Shown here piece by piece: positions 60,737-64,000 of a stretch of 64,000 nucleotides of DNA. Location of the stretch: positions 1 to 64,000 of the forward strand of contig JBNJFP010000014.1 in the NCBI GenBank assembly GCA_051746985.1. The letters are read 5' to 3'. Each line of letters begins with the position of its first letter. Position 1 is the first letter of the stretch. Position numbers and translations under genes: made by a program. The notes below the pieces were generated by a model. It was not told where the DNA came from. It was given only the letters and a program-made list of their open reading frames with translations, and ran no database searches. This stretch comes from Fodinibius sp051746985 (GTDB lineage: Bacteria; Bacteroidota; Rhodothermia; Balneolales; Balneolaceae).

Positions 60737-63163
60737 TTAAAGTTCTGCCCTCAATGCAATTGAAAGGTTTCTTCCCGGTGCACTTATGCCTGATGAATAG
60801 GGTCGATAATGCTTATCAAATATGTTTTCTATTCCAACATTCAGCCGAATTTGATCAGAAAACTGGTATGAGCTTTTAAAATTTAGTGTAGTCCAGGCGG
60901 GTGTTCCTTCGGTTGTATAAAGATGTGTTTTATTACGTTCTGATGGAGAAAAATCGACAATATCTTTTTTGGCATTAAATTTTGTGTTGGCTTCAACCTT
61001 TATAGCATTATGTTGATATGTTATAGACGCCATGCCAAATAAAGGTGCTACGTGTCGCATGGGCTCGCTGTTGGATTGATCTCGGCCTTTTGTATAGGTT
61101 AGGCGTGAATCAAGCGTAAAAGATCCCGGAAGATTTATGGTCAACTGGCCAGCTACCCCATAAATATAGGCTTTGCCGGCGTTTACTACTGCTTCTACAT
61201 TGCTTTGAGTACCATCATAGGTAACCGAGTCTTGCCCAAATTCATTACCAAAATCGCGCCGTACCATAGCATCACGCAGCCAGGTATAAAAAGTATTTAC
61301 CTCAAACCGGGATTCATTTTCAAATTCTTTGATCAGAGCAACATCAAGATTGTAAGAATTCTCGGAATTGAGATCATTATTGGGTACCACTACCGTGCCG
61401 GGTTCGGAATCAAATACCTTGGCTACATCATCGATATTGGGAGCCCGAAACCCGGTGGAGCCATTGAGATTAAGCTGTATATTTTGAGCAGGACGATAAG
61501 TCAATCCCACATTACCGCTTAATGCCCCTGTGCTAAGTGAGATCTTATCAAAATTAAAATCATAAAATGTATTACTAAACCGGGCATCCAAAAAGACATG
61601 GCTATAACGAACCCCAGTAACGGCTGTTAGTTGGCTTCCAATATCATGTTCGTATTTTGTGTAGGCAGCCAACTGCGTATAGTTACTTCCCTCATCGGGA
61701 TAACGAGTGGAAGCCGGCGCCTGAATACCGGTATCAATATTTTTTACGTGAGCTTCTGATCCCACATAATTGTAAATTCCCTCGATACCGTAGTATAGGT
61801 CTTTTTGCTCATCGATATGCTTATCGAAATCCAGCTGTGCAATATATACATTCACATTCTCTTCCCGATTTCGGCGTTGTACATCCTGAAAATCGCGATC
61901 ATTTCTGCTTTCCTGAAACCACTGCTGCGAAAAAGTAGCTGTAGCATTATCAAACCATTGGTTAGCTTTAAAATAGTTGGTCCGCAGCATATTCATCATC
62001 CAGATCTGTGGACCGTAAAACCATTCGGCATTTACAAGCTGCCCCGAATCTCCGTTTTCACGTTGAATTAGTCGATCATAGCGCGGAATATCAGACGTTG
62101 TTGCGTAGTGGAATCCGTATTCCAAGTCCCAATTGGTATTTGGTTTATAGCGAACTTTCTGCATTACATTTAATTGCTCATATCCCGAAAACCGCTGAAC
62201 AGTAACATCTTCGTTAGGGATAATCGCATCAAAGCCATCGCGCCGAACAATATATTCTTCTCGCTTTCCAAAGTTGGGGAAATCATCATAGAAGTCACCG
62301 CCCGAACGCAGATCATCAAAATGACTATAAGTTACACTGGTAACGGTTCCCCATTTATTAAATCCAATAGAGGCATCAGCGTGAATCGTTCGTTCATTGT
62401 TGGCCGAGCTGTATCGGCTCATAGCGCTTACTTTTACCAGGGATTGATCTCCATCAAACGAAAGTTCTGGTGATTTCGTCTGAAAGTTCATGACCCCTCC
62501 CAAGGCATCGCTGCCATAAATAATTGATCCCGGCCCAAAAAGCACTTCCGTATTCTCAATCGCATTGACATCAATAGAAATTACATTTTGCAGGTTTCCA
62601 CTCCGAAAGATCGCGTTATTCATCCTAATTCCATCAACGGTCAACAGTACCGAGTTTGCCGCAAATCCCCGGATCATCGGGCTACCTCCCCCCATCTGGC
62701 TTTTCTGGACAAATACTTGCCCGGATTGCTGCAACACATCCGCCGATGTTTGCGGATTTTCAAACGCTATTTCTTCTTCAGCAATTTGGAGGACTGCCTG
62801 TGGAATTTTAGTTCGGTCCTCGGTCCTTCGACTGGCCGATACAAAAACGTCATCCATAAAAACAGACCGGCTTTCCAGTGCAATTAAAAAGTCCTGAGCC
62901 TCAATATCGGACAATGTCAGCGTTAGGTTTTGATATGATGGATGGTTGATATTGAGTGAATCATCTGCTGAAAATTTTTCTAACGAGACCTCTCCATCGG
63001 GGTTGGTTACAACAATTTTATTGCGCTCATTATTAAATATATAGGCATTTACAATCGGCTCCAGCGATTCTTTATCAATGATTCGAACAGTTTGAGCTGC
63101 CGTATCAGCACACAAAAAAAGCAGGCCTATCCCAAGCAACAGAAAAAATTTCGATTGCATCAT
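60737..63163 (-). CDS. TonB-dependent receptor with carboxypeptidase-regulatory-like N-domain
   Basis: About 808 residues from the ATG at 63163, which directly precedes a signal peptide (cleavage after DTAAQ); an in-frame start 13 codons earlier is less likely. A short CarboxypepD_reg-like domain (about 28-105: VRIIDKESLEPIVNAYIF) is followed by the plug (about 115-230: RTKIPQAVLQIAEEEI, MGGGSPMIRGFAANSVLLTV, TEVLFGPGSIIYGSDALGGV) and the barrel, ending with IALRAEL. Resembles heme/iron-type receptors (HmuR/CirA-like). Substrate unproven. Confidence 0.92.
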   Translation of the reverse strand: MMQSKFFLLLGIGLLFLCADTAAQTVRIIDKESLEPIVNAYIFNNERNKIVVTNPDGEVSLEKFSADDSLNINHPSYQNLTLTLSDIEAQDFLIALESRSVFMDDVFVSASRRTEDRTKIPQAVLQIAEEEIAFENPQTSADVLQQSGQVFVQKSQMGGGSPMIRGFAANSVLLTVDGIRMNNAIFRSGNLQNVISIDVNAIENTEVLFGPGSIIYGSDALGGVMNFQTKSPELSFDGDQSLVKVSAMSRYSSANNERTIHADASIGFNKWGTVTSVTYSHFDDLRSGGDFYDDFPNFGKREEYIVRRDGFDAIIPNEDVTVQRFSGYEQLNVMQKVRYKPNTNWDLEYGFHYATTSDIPRYDRLIQRENGDSGQLVNAEWFYGPQIWMMNMLRTNYFKANQWFDNATATFSQQWFQESRNDRDFQDVQRRNREENVNVYIAQLDFDKHIDEQKDLYYGIEGIYNYVGSEAHVKNIDTGIQAPASTRYPDEGSNYTQLAAYTKYEHDIGSQLTAVTGVRYSHVFLDARFSNTFYDFNFDKISLSTGALSGNVGLTYRPAQNIQLNLNGSTGFRAPNIDDVAKVFDSEPGTVVVPNNDLNSENSYNLDVALIKEFENESRFEVNTFYTWLRDAMVRRDFGNEFGQDSVTYDGTQSNVEAVVNAGKAYIYGVAGQLTINLPGSFTLDSRLTYTKGRDQSNSEPMRHVAPLFGMASITYQHNAIKVEANTKFNAKKDIVDFSPSERNKTHLYTTEGTPAWTTLNFKSSYQFSDQIRLNVGIENIFDKHYRPYSSGISAPGRNLSIALRAEL

Positions 63164-63256
63164 TTTTAACTCGTTAATTTTTAAAATAACTGGATTATAC
63201 AAAGCCGTGCCATGAAATTAAATACTATCATCATGCGATATAAAAATTCTACTGAA

Positions 63257-64000
63257 CTAATCAGCTGCCTTTCTGCGCCAGGTAAGAGCTACCCCCGTCA
63301 AAATGACTAGCATGGCCATAATGGAGGGGAGCGGTGGGAGTTCGGAAAACAGAAAAAATGCCAGTACCGACGCCAATAACGGTTCTGATAGAATAAGCGT
63401 GGAGAGCAAAGTAGGCGACACATATTTTACGGCATAATTCATCGAACCATGTCCCAATATCTGTGGACCAAAAGCCATTCCTGCACCAGCCCAAATGCCA
63501 ATGGTAGAAATATCAAATAAATTTTCGCCCATAAGCAATGCTATAATGACGCAAGCGGCCGCTGCATAAAAATAGACCGGAAACACATAATCAATCCATT
63601 CACGTTTTCTGCGGATCTTTTGCCCAATCAGAAGATACACCACAAAAATCATGGCCGCTGTCAGTGCCAGAAAATTGCCGAATAGCGGGTTAGAAAAATC
63701 CTGTTCCACTTGACTGTCAGAAATCCCCAGTAACACCGATCCCAAAAATGCCAGCAACACTCCAATCCACGTAGTCTTGGCAAAGCCTCGCTTAAACCAT
63801 AGGCGCTCTACCAAAATCATAATAATGGGATGCACCGTGACCAGTACCGACGCCGATGCTACCGAAGTATAATAGAGTGAAGATATCCAGAACGAAAAAT
63901 GGAGTCCCAAGCAACCACCGGAAAGCACAATCCAAAAGCGCTCGCGTCCCTTGCCTGTTCGGTATTCAGAATCGCGCAGCCAAATCCAGAATGGAAAAAG
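63257..64000 (-). CDS. EamA/DMT family transporter (5' end beyond the window)
   Basis: The frame runs off the right edge: the codons from 63929 to 64000 continue LRDSEYRTGKGRERFW without a stop, and the GTG at 63928 is internal. At least 248 residues are visible, with about nine hydrophobic helices covering the C-terminal EamA repeat and most of the N-terminal one. The wording FGPQILGHGSMNYAVKYVSPTLLS is typical of the family. These export or import small metabolites; the substrate cannot be told. Confidence 0.88.
   Translation of the reverse strand, partial: LFPFWIWLRDSEYRTGKGRERFWIVLSGGCLGLHFSFWISSLYYTSVASASVLVTVHPIIMILVERLWFKRGFAKTTWIGVLLAFLGSVLLGISDSQVEQDFSNPLFGNFLALTAAMIFVVYLLIGQKIRRKREWIDYVFPVYFYAAAACVIIALLMGENLFDISTIGIWAGAGMAFGPQILGHGSMNYAVKYVSPTLLSTLILSEPLLASVLAFFLFSELPPLPSIMAMLVILTGVALTWRRKAAD

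Overview
The window looks like chromosome from a member of the Balneolota/Bacteroidota side of the tree, most likely a Balneolaceae-type moderate halophile. This is an inference. It rests on a type IX secretion C-terminal sorting domain on the subtilase, DUF4292 and DUF5686 envelope proteins, a YpdA-type reductase, a type 2 isoleucyl-tRNA synthetase, many acidic proteins and mid-range GC. Almost all of it is ordinary host chromosome. I see no prophage, integrase, transposase or CRISPR array.

Left part (1-9.4 kb). A minus-strand operon opens with a TPP riboswitch (about 3517-3602) and encodes a SAM methyltransferase, an AIR-synthase-fold (PurM/HypE/ThiL superfamily) enzyme and a divergent ThiE-like protein. 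A Trm112-like protein lies further downstream. Next come an SLC12-like transporter gene split by an artificial run of 100 Ns between two copies of the same 99 bp, a DUF3185/small membrane protein/DUF427/EgtD cluster, two orphan genes in AT-rich DNA, and tRNA-Val.

9.4-26 kb. Beta-oxidation genes fadI-fadJ sit behind a promoter overlapped by a palindrome. They are followed by yajC-ribBA, then the minus-strand ileS-DksA-like-lspA group, whose IleRS carries a GxHH variant of the HIGH signature. A tyrosine phosphatase/fructosamine kinase pair, a metal-receptor protein and a TPR / DUF4292 lipoprotein / EnvC-like envelope operon follow.

26-41 kb. An outer membrane protein, a T9SS subtilase with an EF-hand pair inserted in its catalytic domain, a YheT hydrolase, YpdA and the small SRP RNA precede a tight four-gene minus-strand operon: secreted FN3-like protein, FecR protein, 924-residue outer membrane barrel and CHASE2 adenylate cyclase. 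tRNA-Ala and an OmpA lipoprotein with calcium-binding-type repeats close this part.

41-64 kb. Two TonB-dependent receptors, S9 and M28 peptidases, a DUF5686 protein, a cytochrome c'-like lipoprotein, an iron-type ABC permease/ATPase pair with a 19-bp palindrome upstream, a SPOR lipoprotein, a possible small RNA, an STAS / RsbW-like / RsbU-like partner-switching trio, MltF and a partial EamA transporter.

The best candidates for undescribed biology are the TPP-riboswitch operon (a methyltransferase plus an AIR-synthase-like enzyme beside a ThiE whose active-site motifs have diverged) and the FecR/outer-membrane-barrel/CHASE2-cyclase operon. Smaller points of interest are the GxHH IleRS, the EF-hand subtilase, a composite palindromic intergenic repeat and a candidate small RNA.
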